From Casuarina equisetifolia (Eukaryota > Streptophyta > Magnoliopsida > Fagales > Casuarinaceae), in the NCBI GenBank assembly GCA_028551475.1, contig CM052360.1, positions 12,512,501 to 12,576,500 on the forward strand: a stretch of 64,000 nt of DNA. Reading direction: 5' to 3'. This document shows positions 48,280 to 60,787 of the stretch, one piece after another (position 1 is the first letter of the stretch; every line of letters begins with the position of its first letter). The position numbers and the translations under genes are program-made. Under the pieces are notes generated by a model. It made no database searches. It saw nothing but the letters and a program-made list of their open reading frames with translations, and was not told where the DNA came from.

Positions 48280-51045
48280 CTTCCTGTCATATCCCAGTTG
48301 GGAGTTGAAGCCAATTTTTTTATGTTATAAATTGGCTTAAGGTGTGATCGAATAGAAAAGGAATTTAATTGTTGAATAGTTAAAAGGGTTGATCGCAGCT
48401 TTTCCTTCATTTTCTGGCTTAATTAATGAATGGGTCACTTTTTTCTGCCAAAGGAGAAAGAGGTCCCTACACATAAATACTGCATTATGGAGATCCCACA
48501 GTCAATGCAATCACTTCTTCATTCTGGATTGCGAAAGCCGTCAGGATGGCACTCTCTCACCTGAAACTCCTGTTGTTGGTGGAATCTGATGCCACATTCT
48601 GTGTACGAGTTTTCATGAAGACAAACATTGTCGCCTGCTGTGATCCTCTTCGTGTGAACCTGAGTCGTGTCAAAATGGGTCCTTGCAAGGACAATAATGG
48701 CATGCCAGGCTCGTGCAAACGTAGTCTGCATTTTACTTTTGGTCCTCGAAGGGCAATAGTAACATATCAGATGTTGCGTGAGAACGCTTACACACATAAA
48801 TTAAATAAAAAACTTACAAAAGAAAAAGATTTAAGAGGTTATACAATGTCTTTCATCTCCTGTTATCAATGCAATTATCAACTCCTTCTCCTTTTATTCT
48901 AATTCTTTTAAGAAAATTTAGAAATGTAAGAATGTTTGTTTTTAATATTCACAGTAATGTTTTTAATTTTCTTTGACTTGTAATTATTATACAAAATAGT
49001 GCCTTTTAATTGCTGCTCTGAAGAATAATTTTTAAAATATTCTTATAATGTACATAAAATATATATAAACTCACTGGTTTTCACCCTAATCTTAACACCT
49101 GACTCATGCAAACATTGTTGTTCCAGAAGGCGGGTTGGTTGCCGTTCAAGAAGCGGTTCCTCATCGTGACCCGCCCATTCCTTGGTTCTCCATTTTCCCG
49201 CTAATCTTTTTGGTTTCCCCGGTGGTCTAGGATTGTCTGTGATATAGGCCCGGGTTTTTGGCAGCTTGCGTCGGATCACGTGGAGCGTGTAGAGATCGGG
49301 ACAAAGCAGTCAGGGCTCACGATATACTTGCACGAAAGCAAATGGTGAAGAGAAAAAGTTACTATGGATATACCTTCACTATCTCTGACGAGTTGAAACT
49401 TTGTTCATTGTATGTAAATAGTCATAGTAAAGGCCAAAATTTTGAACAACGATATAAAAAAGCTTTAAAAAGCATCACATGGTTGTGAAATTCCAACGTT
49501 GGGTTCCGAAGGGATCTTGTTTCCAATTGAATGGACTATTTTGTCCATTACTAGTTTCAAAAGCTTTTTCCCAAATGACATGCTAGGATAACGTAAATTG
49601 TGATGTACTCAATCACAAAGCAAAATCTCTGAGAGATCGGCAGTGACATCAATTTTGTATAATAAAGCTAGTTTTTTTGCATGGTGGATAGCTATAACAT
49701 GCTGATGTCACGATCATTTCGGTAATTATGCAACTCTTAAATGACAATAAGTGGTAGTAAATCTTCATCATCATTTATAAATTTATTGTTCCCATGGGGG
49801 TAGTAAGTCTTTATTATATTGTTTGGACTTTTCTCTATAGTCTTTCAAGCATCCTGCTTTAAATGGTGAAAATTGTAAACATTATTATATAATAATAAAC
49901 TAATAATTGGTATTTAACTAATGTATAAGTAATATATAACCTTTTATTGCAACTATTCAATAATTATAAAAAAGTTCATATCTATGCCATCTAATTTGAA
50001 AATTCTAGCTTACAATACTTAAAAGGATTGTTATCCACAAAGGATAAAATATTCAAGCGTATTTACTGTCCTAATGGATGAATGAATGTTATTTTGGCAG
50101 GAGAATTCCTCAGTGAAGTCTGCTCAAAATATGCTGCATAAAGGTGGAAAATGCATCTATTGAGTTTGAGCATACAAGGGGTGCTTTGTCATAAAAAGAA
50201 GGAAAAACACTTCAAAGTTTTGGCTATTTCTCTTAAATTTAAGATTGCAAGCAAATGGAGAACTGTACTAATGATGTGATAAGACGACATCCAAATTTAT
50301 GACAATTGTCAAGTAATTTCATGATATCTTATAATCGGACCTTGATTTAAGAATCTTGCCAACTAACACACTTTACAAAAGTACTTTAATTTAGATGATG
50401 TTACAAGATGACATCCCAATTCATTTTAACTTGGATGATATAATAAGATGACATCTAAATCCATAATAATAGTCAAGTAATTTTATGATATTGTGTTTTT
50501 TTGGTCTACGCCAGGCTTCAACAATTATTGCAAGCCGACAACTATAAGCACCCAAAAGAGATTAACAATTTCCTGCCATGTGCCGTATGGTCACTTGCAC
50601 CCACAAAGGTATTCGTACAATCTGCCTATAGAAAATGATGGAAGAAAGGTAGGCTGTCGTTCTGAATTGCCCGAACCTGGATCGGAACAAGTGCACCGCT
50701 TTCGAGAGAGTTAGAAAAAGCAGAATAGAAAGCTCTTTCATCTTGGCTACGACTTGACGCGCAATCACTTCATTCTGGGTTGGGAAAGGCGTCACGGTGG
50801 CACTCATACTTACGTAAAACAGAAAACTTGAGTCAAATTCAGATCCCGTGAGCTGTCTTACTTTTGGTCCTCGCAAGGAAAATAATGACATGCAAGGTTC
50901 ATGCAAACGTTGTCGGGCATTGTTCCTTTTCGTCATCATAGGCAACTGGAGGATGTACAACTGTAATTCCTGAGGACAAAAGGTTCATCAAGCTTCGACT
51001 ATTAAATTAACCATGCAGATTTGTAGGCTAGCAAGAAACTATGTA

Positions 51046-52020
51046 AACTCTACCATAAATAAATTTCCTGTTTGGACGCCTCCATGGATTTGGACCAAAG
51101 AATTTCCCCCATTACAAATAGCTGTAGCGGCTGTGGAAGCATCGGCATTTTGCTGTCAATATTTGCTGTGCAAAGAGTGTGTTCCGGCAGTTTAAGATTA
51201 CTTCCCATAAACTTCTCTGGAAATCTTCTCTATTTCAATATCATGATGCTTCAAGTTCACCTAACTCGGACGAGATTTCATATTGTATATTGGGAAAGGT
51301 TCAACTGTTGATGCAAGAATGTTTTAATTAAAGCTTACCGATGTAGGTAAAGTGGAAGCAAATACGCAGAAGCCATTCATTTGACTTGAATGCTGGTTCA
51401 TTGAAAAGAAGATTGAGATTTGCTAGGAAAGAGGAATTCTTTTAGACAAAAGTCGGGCTTTGATATTTCTTATAGATTTCAAAAGGCTCAATATACAAGT
51501 GAATTTAGTACATCAACATATATGTAGATTTCAGCCCTATACGTAGTGCCTATGTGATCTTGCCTCCATACTGCTCTTCTCAGTATGTTGACTACCTTCT
51601 TCTGACATTTCATTTTTTGTCGGGGTGGATGATGGTGCGCTGCCCATGGTGTGCTAGAGGCCAGTGGAAAGACCATCAACTATCTAGGATGAATCCCTAT
51701 TAAGGGGATGGGATCGTGTTTGCTTCTTGGAGGATATTAGGGGTGCCTTTCGTCGAGGAGCTTGACAAAGTCTGATGATGTGAGCAGAAGAGACAATGTT
51801 GGAGCTTAGGTGGCCTGTTCTCCTCGCTTTGTTGACCGTTTTCATGCAAGGGAGTGGAAAATGCTGAGCATGCTGCATCTCGAGTATGCTGAAAATGCTC
51901 TGCTTTCCAACTTCAGAGTAGCTCTAAAGGCAATTTCGCTTTCAAATTTGTTTATAAGCAGTTCTTTCTAGATAGTCTTAAGCTGGTTTACTTACAATCA
52001 TTTAGAAACTCTATACAAGA
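51046..52020. repeat. Segmental duplication, copy 2 (partner 34300-35663)
   Basis: Same strand and order as copy 1. It lacks the 35040-35520 insertion and the TRIM array, and so shows an unoccupied site: AGAAACTCTATACAAG here against GGAAACTTTG-array-CTTTGTACATG there. Confidence 0.75.
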
Positions 52021-52924
52021 ATCAAGTTGACTTCGAAGACTTTGAAGAGCATGAGAGATTTGAAGTTGCATTCATGGGAATCCACATTCTTGAAGAAGCT
52101 CCTTCATCTTTGGGAAATAAAGAGAAGCTGGATAAAGAGATACCTCTACACTTGCTTAGCAGTAGCCTTTCTCTTTTGGGCTTCTCCAACTTTTATTTCA
52201 GTTACCAATGTTGGTGTAGGCATTGCATTGAACACACCGTTAACAGTAGGCACATCTCTATCAGCTTTAGCCACATTTCGAATTTTACAGGAACCTATCT
52301 ACAACCTACTAGAGCTCATAGCATTATTGCACAAACAAAGGTCTCATTCATCGTATCTAGCGTTTAATTAGGGAAGAAGATCAAAAGAAGTTGATTCATT
52401 ACCATGCTTCAACAGCATGCAATATTGCAATTGAAATTGAGACAGGACAATACTCTTAGGAAATAGATGATGAAAAATCAAAGAGGTTGATAATCAAAAT
52501 AATAGAGAAGATGAATATATTGAAAGGTAATAAGGTTGCAATTTGTGGTCCACTTGTGTTAGGAAAAATCAAGCATACTTTTTAGCATGCTAGGTGAAAT
52601 TCCCAGGATTTCTAGAGCAGGAATAAAGATTTATGGGAGAAAAGCCTATGTTCCCCATTGTGCTTGGATTCAAACGGGTACCATCAGGGAGAATATATTG
52701 TTTGGCAAGGACATGAGCAAAGCTATTTATGCGAACATATTGGAAGCCTGCGCTAAGAATGAGGATATCAAGATGTGGCTGGGTGGAGACTTGAGTGTAG
52801 TTGGAGAAAGGGGAATGAACTTAAGTGGAGGAAAAAAGTAGAGGATTTAGCTAGCAAGAGCTATCTAAGGTGACGCTGATGTTTATTTCCTAGATGATCC
52901 TCTTAGTGTTGTTGATGCACATAT
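52021..52924 (+). pseudogene. ABCC-type transporter relic, plus-strand piece (TMD1 end and NBD1)
   Basis: Encodes SKTLKSMRDLKLHSWESTFL, then WASPTFISVTNVGVGIALN, then an NBD1 part: PRISRAGIKIYGRKAYVPHC, GTIRENILFGKDM, GERGMNLSGGKK and [15 protein letters not shown]. The Walker A region is destroyed (GPLVLGKIK where GPVGSGKS is expected), a TAG interrupts the signature region, and other stops follow. It meets an oppositely oriented ABCC relic at a short palindrome (52925-52963). Confidence 0.85.
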
Positions 52925-52963
52925 AACATGCATCGCAAGATTTTCTATTTCACGATGCATGTT
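52925..52963. repeat. 11-bp palindrome at the ABCC inversion junction
   Basis: AACATGCATCG (52925-52935) and CGATGCATGTT (52953-52963) are exact reverse complements around a 17-base loop. They sit precisely where plus-strand ABCC coding sequence ends and minus-strand ABCC sequence begins. Confidence 0.85.
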
Positions 52964-55235
52964 CAAAACTTGCTTCTGTGACTTCTATTTGATCGACAAG
53001 AAAAGGTTTAGTGGGTAAGGAATTGTCATGTTGATGTGAGTTGACCAGGTTCAGTGATTTTCTATAAGCATCCATCTGGCTAACAAGTTCAGCGCTGGAA
53101 TCTGCAATTAGATCTTCATACTTTCCCAATTGCACTCTTTCCATCTTTCATCATCTATGAAAATACACATTTTAAAGCAAGAGATAAGTTGCTTGAGCGG
53201 GTAATGTTAATTATGCAAGGGGAGCGAGTGGGGCTGGGTGATGGATGAGAAAATAATGCAAAAAACTTACCAGAACGATGCCTGCAGCATCTAGAAATTC
53301 TACTTGATTGGTAACATAGACAGTAGTCTTGGGGATAAAAGTTGTCGGAATCACTCCTGCAAAAACATTGTAAAACTTTATCAAATTCAATCTCACAGTG
53401 CATGTTTAACAAAAAACAAGTTAGACACATTATAAAATGTAACCTACCTTGAACAAATAGGCTTTTGTATGTGCATCAACAATATTGAGAGGATCATCTA
53501 GGAAATAAACATCAACATCACCATACACAACTCTTGCCAGCTGAATCCTTTGCTTTTGCCCTCCACTTAAGTTCATTCCCTTTTCTCCAACTACACCCAA
53601 GTCTCCACCTAGTCTCCACCTAGCCACATCTTGGTATCCTTGTTCAAAGCACAGGCTTCCAACACATTCTCATAAACGACTTTGTTCATGTCCTTGTCAA
53701 ACAATATATTCTCTATGATGGTACCTATTTGAATCCATGCACATTGGGGAACACAGGCTTTTATCCCATAAGTCTTTATTCCTAACCCAGAAATCCAGGA
53801 AATTTCACCTAGTATGCTGGAGACTATGTTTGATTTTTCTGACCCAAATGGACCACAAATTGCAACCTTATAACCTTTCAATATATTCACTTTCTCCTTT
53901 ATTTTCATTGCAAGCCCTTTGATTTTTCATCATCTCTTTCCCAAGAATATCTCCTATCTCAATTTCAAATGCAATATTGGACAGTTTTGAAGTATGGTAA
54001 TGAATCAACTCCTTTTGCTCTTCTTCTCTAATGAAATTCTAAATATGATGAACTGAGACCTTTGTTTGTGCGATCATGGCTATGAGCTCTAATAGATTTT
54101 AGATAGGTTCTTGTAAAATTTGAAATGTGGCTAAAGCTGAGAGGACTGTGCCTATTGTTACGGTGTCTTCAATGCAATGCATACACCAAAAGTGTTAACT
54201 AAAACAAAAGTTGGAGAAGCCTAAAAGAGAAAGGTTACTGCTGAGCAAGTGTAGAGGTATTTCTTCAACCAGCTTCTCTCTGTTTCCCAAAGAAAAAGGA
54301 GCTTTTTCAAGAACGTGGATTCCCATGAATGCAACTTGAAAACTCTCATGCACTTCAAAGTCTCCGAAGTCACTTTGATTCTTGAATCCTTGGCTCCCAT
54401 AATCTTAGAGTGAAGCCTGTCTTGAATATTGGCCAAAGGTGTGTTGCATACCATAACCAAGATGGTGGCAAAAAGAGCGGCGATGGAGGAGGCAGCACCA
54501 AGATTCTTATAAAGGATGAGCAAGGCCAGAACTACCCGGACTAGAAGCAACCAAAGCCCATGAATCTGCCAACAGAAGCCTCTAATTCTTTCGGCATCCA
54601 CATTGACTAACTTTATGATTTTACCACTACTTAAACCACCATGCTTAAAGGAGAAGATTTTCTTGTGAAGTAATACAAATAGAGCAGCCCGAACTCGTAC
54701 ACTAATGCGCTAAGCACCAAAATGCCAGTGTCTCTAAGTTAGTGACTCACGCCGTCTTTTGAGAAGAAGAAATTGGATGCAAGTACCAAACCGATAAGGG
54801 AAGCTTGAATCATTTCGCGATAAGAAAACCTCAAAGTTTGAGAACAAGAGAGGACCCATGTAGGAAGCAACTGTGTTAATTCCTGCCAGAGAAAGATGAG
54901 CAAAAGATATAAAACCTGTGGAACTGAAAAGAAAATAAGATTTACAAAAAAGAAAGTGGTACCTGCAAAAACTGCATTTTTTACCAAGGATTTCCGTATG
55001 GTGTACGCTATGGCTTTAGTTAGTGAAGAATCTCAAGTTTTTGCTTTCTATTTGATTCTTCTAGCAACAAGGAAGTATCTTCTGCTATTTTAGATTGAGG
55101 AACTGGAGGAATATGAGGCATTTCAAGTTTTTGAATCCGACCTCTTTTAAAGATAGGATTTAGCCACTGGCAGTTAACTTGGTTCCAAATTTCGGCATTG
55201 GTGAAAGCAGCAGAAACTTCCATTTTCCTTTTCAA
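52964..55235 (-). pseudogene. ABCC-type transporter relic, minus-strand piece (linker/TMD1 to NBD1)
   Basis: Read on the minus strand: the pre-TMD1 segment (AEIWNQVNCQWLNPIFKRGRIQKL), TMD1 (INTVASYMGPLLFSNF, then NVDAERIRGFCWQIHG, then LKCMRVFKLHSWESTFLKK), NBD1 ([54 protein letters not shown]) and the linker (GKYEDLIADSSAELVSQMDAY). The gene would be a vacuolar or plasma-membrane exporter of the MRP type. It is dead: a frameshift after KQKLEI, a Gly-to-Glu change in Walker A (GSEKS), an 11-base tandem duplication near 53600-53625 that shifts frame before the signature motif, and missing exons. Confidence 0.88.
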
Positions 55236-56226
55236 GTAAATTGATAATCGTTCTCGACCAATATATCCTGCAGCACCACTTTAGTACTCCATTAAACTAT
55301 TTGGTTTGCATTTGGAACACATGGTAGAAGCAAAGCAGAACCAGCCTTGTCCTTGATGGTCTTATGAAACTAATTAACCTTTGTGGCTCCCAAGAACAAT
55401 AATAAACAAAAAAGTTATAACTATTAAGAAACTAAGAAACTTAACCCCTAAGCTTTACTAATTCACAAGCACAAACATCCACACGATACCCACAACGCCT
55501 GACTGTTACTTGTATCAGTCCTTTACTTAGTTCCATCAGGACAAGTAGAATTACTTAGCTAGTCTTTATGATACCAAAAACCTCACTCACACATGACAAA
55601 ATTTAGGTCTTAAATATAAGACAATCAAGCATTCCTTGTTCTAAGTTTTGTAAATGATGAATTAAATTAAATAGAAAAGGAGGTTGCATAGCTCTACCGA
55701 AAATATTCAGCCCATCCAAAAAAAAGAAAAAAAGAAAAAAAGAAAAAAAGAATGGTAATAACTTATTGCAAGAACTTTAATACGCATTTCAAAGATGCAT
55801 GGCTCAATGAATTACAAGTAACATGGCATAGATAAATAATATCAGCAAGTGTAGTCAGGTCTTTACAGCTTAGGCATCTGAATTTATAGGATGCATCAAA
55901 AAGACATTTCCAACTAATCACTCTGGATTGTTAACTTTTAGTGCGGCTTATGGAAGAGGAAGATATTGCAAAACTCCATAATAAACGGAATAGTATCAAC
56001 ATATCATGAATATAAGATAAGGAAAAGATGAGCACTACTACACTACATGAACATTATTCAAAGTAAGAACTTCAACATAAAATAAAATAAAATTGTGAAA
56101 AGTAGAAGATCGTTTCCCTTCTTTGTTTTCCTCCCCACCCCCAGACATCACAATACCTTCCCCACCCTCCTCAGAAACCGCGACAAAACCAAAAATAGAC
56201 GTTAAAGCAAGAAGTAGATGACGTAC
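55236..56226. other. Gene-free stretch
   Basis: AT-rich DNA with an (A7G)-like run at about 55718-55751. Around 56035-56130 it resembles 43960-44055 (ACATTATT-AAGTAAGAA...AAAATAAAATAAAA...TTCTTT). The expansin C-terminal domain expected next to the relic at 56227 is not here. Confidence 0.45.
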
Positions 56227-56840
56227 CGTTGGTATATCGAGTACACCTCTGTTCCTGAGCTGACCATTCTCGCCGTCGACTGCCAGCCTCCCGAAAACCA
56301 CGCTGCTGAGGTGGGTCTTACAGCCGGCGCAGTATCCCCCGTTGGGGCACTCGTCTGCCGCTATTACGGTCACGGGTCGTCTCAAGCAGATGCTTGTCTA
56401 GGCACTTCACCCGGTTGCATGCTCCGCACCCTAGGCCCTTCTGGAAAAGCAAATCGCTCACTGCTGTCACCCTGGCCTCCATCGGCCTCTGGTCCACCAA
56501 GGGACCGTACCCACATACACCACCTGCACAACACCCACATTATTAAAGAACATTAACACAGTTCAATCACATTCTCTTCCAAAAAAACACCTGAAATAAA
56601 CAGTGTTGTCAAAATCTACTAAGAAGCAGACATTAATGCAGAAGATGTAGTATGAAGACCAGAGACGCTTCCGAGCTGACTTACCGAGATTTGATTCAGC
56701 TCGCGGAGTTTAAAAACCAAAAGAAAAAGGAAAACGAAGCCATTACCTCTGCAACCGTCGCCTTCGGGTCGCCATACCAGGTGGCGGTGGGGTACCAGTG
56801 CACGTCCAACGCCGGTTTGTAAACCGGTCAAGGTCTTCAA
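56227..56840 (-). pseudogene. Beta-expansin gene relic
   Basis: Exon ending at 56747 encodes LDVHWYPTATWYGDPKATVAE. Exon 56523-56227 encodes GVCGYGPLVDQRPMEARVTAVS, LFQKGLGCGACNRVKCLDKH, then in another frame RRPVTVIAADECPNGGYC and GENGQLRNRGVLDIPT. These are the conserved blocks of the expansin double-psi barrel domain (beta-expansins loosen cell walls). The phase between the exons does not fit, one frame shift lies near 56385, and no C-terminal cellulose-binding-like domain follows. It is a broken fragment. Confidence 0.75.
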
Positions 56841-57322
56841 CAGCACTTCAACAGAGGCGACCGAACACTTTAACAGCACCAGAGAGACGCAAAGGCGCAA
56901 GGTTGTAAACCAGAGGAAAAAGGAAAACTTATAGACATGTAGGAACTCAAAACTGCGGATGAGACCCGTTTCCTTAATGGATGAACCACTTGACTTGGTT
57001 GAAACTACAACTTCAATCTCCTGAATTTGAGCCTTGAGAGGTTAGGCATCAAAATTTCTGCCAGAGTCTCTAGCGTTAGAACTTTTTCTTGCTTGCACTC
57101 TGGTTGTTGATCATTTGATGCAAGAACTAAACCCGGTGTGCATGTATATATGGAATACATGGAGAATAATGAAAGCACAGAAGCAATAGAGATAAATCAT
57201 GAAAAGAGAAACTTGTCTACATTGCCACATTAATCAATTGCATGAGGCTTTTGATGGGAAAAACGACGCATAATGTTTCCCACTTTGATTAAACCTATGA
57301 GGAAATACTAAAACACCAACGA
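56841..57322. other. Gene-free stretch
   Basis: Upstream flank of the expansin relic, AT-rich. Nothing recognised; the first expansin exon with a signal peptide was not found. Confidence 0.35.
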
Positions 57323-57936
57323 TGTATTTGAATTACAAGTAAAATAAGCAAATATCACACTCAACACAAAAGAATTTCTACATGAAAAAATTCCTCTAAT
57401 GTAAAGGATTAAAAAACCACGGGACCGATCACGGAATCCACCCAAATCTCCATTATATAAATCATTAGGTTTCAACCCAATCAAATTCTTAACAATAACA
57501 ACAGGACTAAGATTTACTGATTCAACAATAATAGAATCACCAATGAATAGTGAAGAACAAGTTGTAAACAACAACTTAACCAAGAAAAGTTGGAGAAATA
57601 TCACCCAGATTTTTGACCAAGATCTGCTGACTTCAAGAGCTCCAAACGACGATCCAACCGTTCACAATGAAGAACACCCAATCCCGAACCTGCTAACAAA
57701 AAATCAGCTCAATCAGACCACGGATCGACCTTGATCAGACATTTGATCAACTGCTACGCAGGGCCTTTAATTCCTACGAAATTATGCTATTTTCTTTTCT
57801 CTCTCTTTTCTTTTTGATGGCCACTTACCTCTTCTCTAAAGAAAAACTCTATATTTTTCTTTTTAAACCTTAGAGCCACATTACCCTAATTGGACCCAAT
57901 AATAAGTCCCCGAATATGGGCTGGACCAACCCAACA
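57323..57936 (-). repeat. Candidate copia-type LTR
   Basis: On the minus strand it would start TGTTGGGTTGGTCC and end TTCAAATACA. It includes the TTCATGTAGAAATTC-like stretch often seen in copia LTRs. No target duplication or attached pol sequence was found. Confidence 0.35.
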
Positions 57937-58689
57937 TCTTTTACCACAAGCAAACTCATCTTGTCTAATCATATACGAGGGCTTGGGTTGACGTAGTTCG
58001 GATCTGAAGAAAATATCTTTCTCACAATTGATGTTTGAACTTCTATTAATGCCGTGCAAGCTTTTGAGACATATAACGAGCAAGAGAGAAATCCTTTATA
58101 GGATAGTCTACTTCTCAGTTATGCTCTATGTAGTGTTGTGACTGCGATTAGGGTTTTTTAAAATACTTTTGATGTTTTATTTTTAATTTGATATAAATCT
58201 TGGTTGTCAGTGTTTTATGCCTAGGCTAATGTACTTACTGCCTTCAATTGTGTATGATTTCTCCCTTTTATAAAATTTCTTTACTATCAAGTTCACGCAC
58301 GTAGTAAGATCAGAAGTTGTCAGGGAAAAATGTTACTACCACCGGAGAAAAGCACAATGGAAAATCAGAAAAGCTAGAGATGAATCTTTGTAACGGCGGA
58401 GCGTTAGCACTTTGCTAATGAGTTTATTTCTCAAAAGTAAATATGATCGACGATTCACACGAGAAGCTGCAGACTTACTTCCTCGTGCACAAAAGCTTAA
58501 TTTGCTAATGAATTGTGGGGGAATACCAGTAATTAATACTGCCCCATTTAGTTTGCAAATAAAGCTCCTAATAATTACATTAATAGGATTAGTTACTGTC
58601 TAAAGACTTGTAAACAAAAACCTTGACATTCAATATTCTTAGAGAAATGATTTTAAAGCTAGAGAAAGACAATAAAAAACATTGGGTAA

Positions 58690-60690
58690 GCCATTAATAA
58701 TTACCACTTTAATTATCTGCTTTAGTTCTACCGAGATAAGATCAATGCTCCTTTGTATTTGAATAGCAACCCAATCAACTTTGTTTTGTTATTACTAAAT
58801 AATATTACACTTGCTACTGATCCACCTTAAAAAATATTTTAAGAAGATTGTTGTAGTTTCAGCCAAGTTAAATGTTCATCCATTATCCTGTTCCTATACT
58901 TACAAAACTGTTATTTTTACTGTACCTTTTTTTTTTCATCCGTGCTTCCATGACTGTACGAATGGCTTTAAGCAGTTTTCAACAGAAGCAAGCAGTATTT
59001 GGACCACCTCTATGTTTCCCTGCCACTTTTTATGACAAGCAATCATTCTTTATAACATCAGTAAGAATAAAGAAGTAATCAACAAGTTAGAGACCCGATC
59101 CGAGTTTTCAACCTAAGACGCCCATGTGTGACTGGAATCACCAATTATTAAATCAAGAGTATTTCATCTTAATTTCATTTATTGTTCACCCATTTCCTTT
59201 TTTGTTTTTTTTGTTTTTTTTTTGTTTTCCAACAAAACATCAGAATCTTTGATATAATTGATGCTCTGGTAGCCTAGCTACCACCTTTGCTCAGAAGAGA
59301 GAAGAAAAGGAAAAGCCTGGCCCCACACCTATGAAGACGATGCGGAGGCAGGTGGCACTCTGTCAGGTGTAGTTACTATTGTTTGTGGAATCTGATGCTA
59401 CATCTGTGTACGACGTAACAAGAAGACAGACATTGTCGCCTGTGGAGATGAAAAAAGTCTCCGCGCAAGGACAAGAAACTTTGTTCCTTATACGTGAATA
59501 GACATCATAAAGGTCAAACTTCTGAACAACGGTGTTAAAAAAAAGCTCCAAAAAGGCAACTTATTTCACATGGTGGGGTTACCTGATTGTAATGGACTCA
59601 CTAACAAAGTAAAATCTCTGGGGGATCGGCATCGTCATCGGCATCAACGTCGTAGCATAAAGCTAGTTTCTTTACATGGTGGACAGTTATACCCTGCTAA
59701 TGTCACGATTGTTCAGGTAATGATGCAAAATATGGTTTGGCATCAAGAACATTAGTATTGGCATTCGGCTTTAGTCAAGAGAAAATTTTTGTTCGTTCTA
59801 ATGGATGAATGCTATTTTGACAGGAGAATTCCTTGGTGAAGTCTTCACAAAGTATGCTGCATCAAGGTGGAAAATGCATCTGTTGAGTTTGACCATAAAA
59901 AGGGTGCTTTGTCCGTGAAAAGAAGGAAGAAGACTTGAAAGCTTTGGCTGTTTCTCTTAAGATTGCAAAACATATTGCTTATATTTCACGGTATCTTATA
60001 GTCGTACACTGGTTTGAAGAATTTTGCCCACTAACACACTTTAAGAAAGTGCTTTAACTCAGATGATGGGAGAAGATAACGTCCAAATCTTTGACAATAG
60101 TAAGTAATTTTGTGATATCGGGTAGTTTACCCTAATTTGAAGAATTTTGTCACCTACAACGCTTCGAAAAGTTCTTTTAACTCAAGAATTTGCCATCCAC
60201 GTCACTTTAACAACTATTGCAAGCAAACAACTGAAAACGGATCAACAGTTTCCTGCCATTTTCCGTACGGTCACTTGTGCCGTAAAGTAATCGTACAATC
60301 TGCTAATCAGAAAATGACGGAAAAAAAAAAAAAGGTACAACCCCTGTTGTTCTAAACTGCGGTTTCTCCTGAACCTGGTCAAGATAGTTGGAGGAAAGAA
60401 GAGTGTAACTCCATTCAAGTGTGATAAATGCAGTGATTTGCATTACAGGCCAAGCTCTTTATTTATAGACTGAAAAAACGACTAATGAGCTGTAAATAAC
60501 AGAGCAAGAAAACAAGACTCTAGGATAGCTTCACATCCATTTCCTCGCTTTTTATTCATAGTCATGTGGAGACATGTGATAGCTGGAGTTGAAGAAATCA
60601 AGAAGTAAATCTCGTGAGCTTTTTTACTTTTGGTCCTCGCAAGGGCAGTAATGACATGCCAGGCTCATGCAATCCTTTCTTTTCGTATCT
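58690..60690. repeat. Segmental duplication block B (partner in 44277-50935)
   Basis: Shorter collinear copy of block A without the copia element. Only short broken frames occur. One region (59820-59960, AGGAGAATTCCT to AAGATTGCAAAAC) is the best preserved in both copies, but I cannot assign it to a family. Confidence 0.7.
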
Positions 60691-60752
60691 CACTTTATCT
60701 ATCTTGAATCTCATGCTTTTCTGGCGAAACCCGCCTGCAACCCTCTCTTTCC

Positions 60753-60787
60753 TAAGCTAAGCTAAGCTAAGCTAAGCTAAGCTAAGC
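60753..60787. repeat. (TAAGC)7 pentanucleotide repeat
   Basis: Seven perfect TAAGC units. Confidence 0.95.

Larger units (their letters stand above)
44277..50935. repeat. Segmental duplication block A (partner 58690-60690)
   Basis: Blocks in the same order and strand recur in 58690-60690: AGATAAGATCAATGCT (44311/58736 area), CTGTTCCTATACTTACAAAACTG (45381/58889), GAATCACCAATTATTAAAT, ATGGATGAATG...GGAGAATTCCT (50075/59800) and GTGGAAAATGCATCT. Block A is longer because a copia element (46264-48279) and other DNA are inserted. Outside the copia element no gene was recognised in it. Confidence 0.7.

Noticed and set aside
50562-50960. 132-residue minus-strand frame as a gene
   Set aside because: It lies in the dispersed duplicated block, its counterpart in block B is not open, and no motif is present.
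60753-60787. TAAGC repeats as a telomere-like array
   Set aside because: The unit is not the plant TTTAGGG type and seven copies is ordinary microsatellite size.
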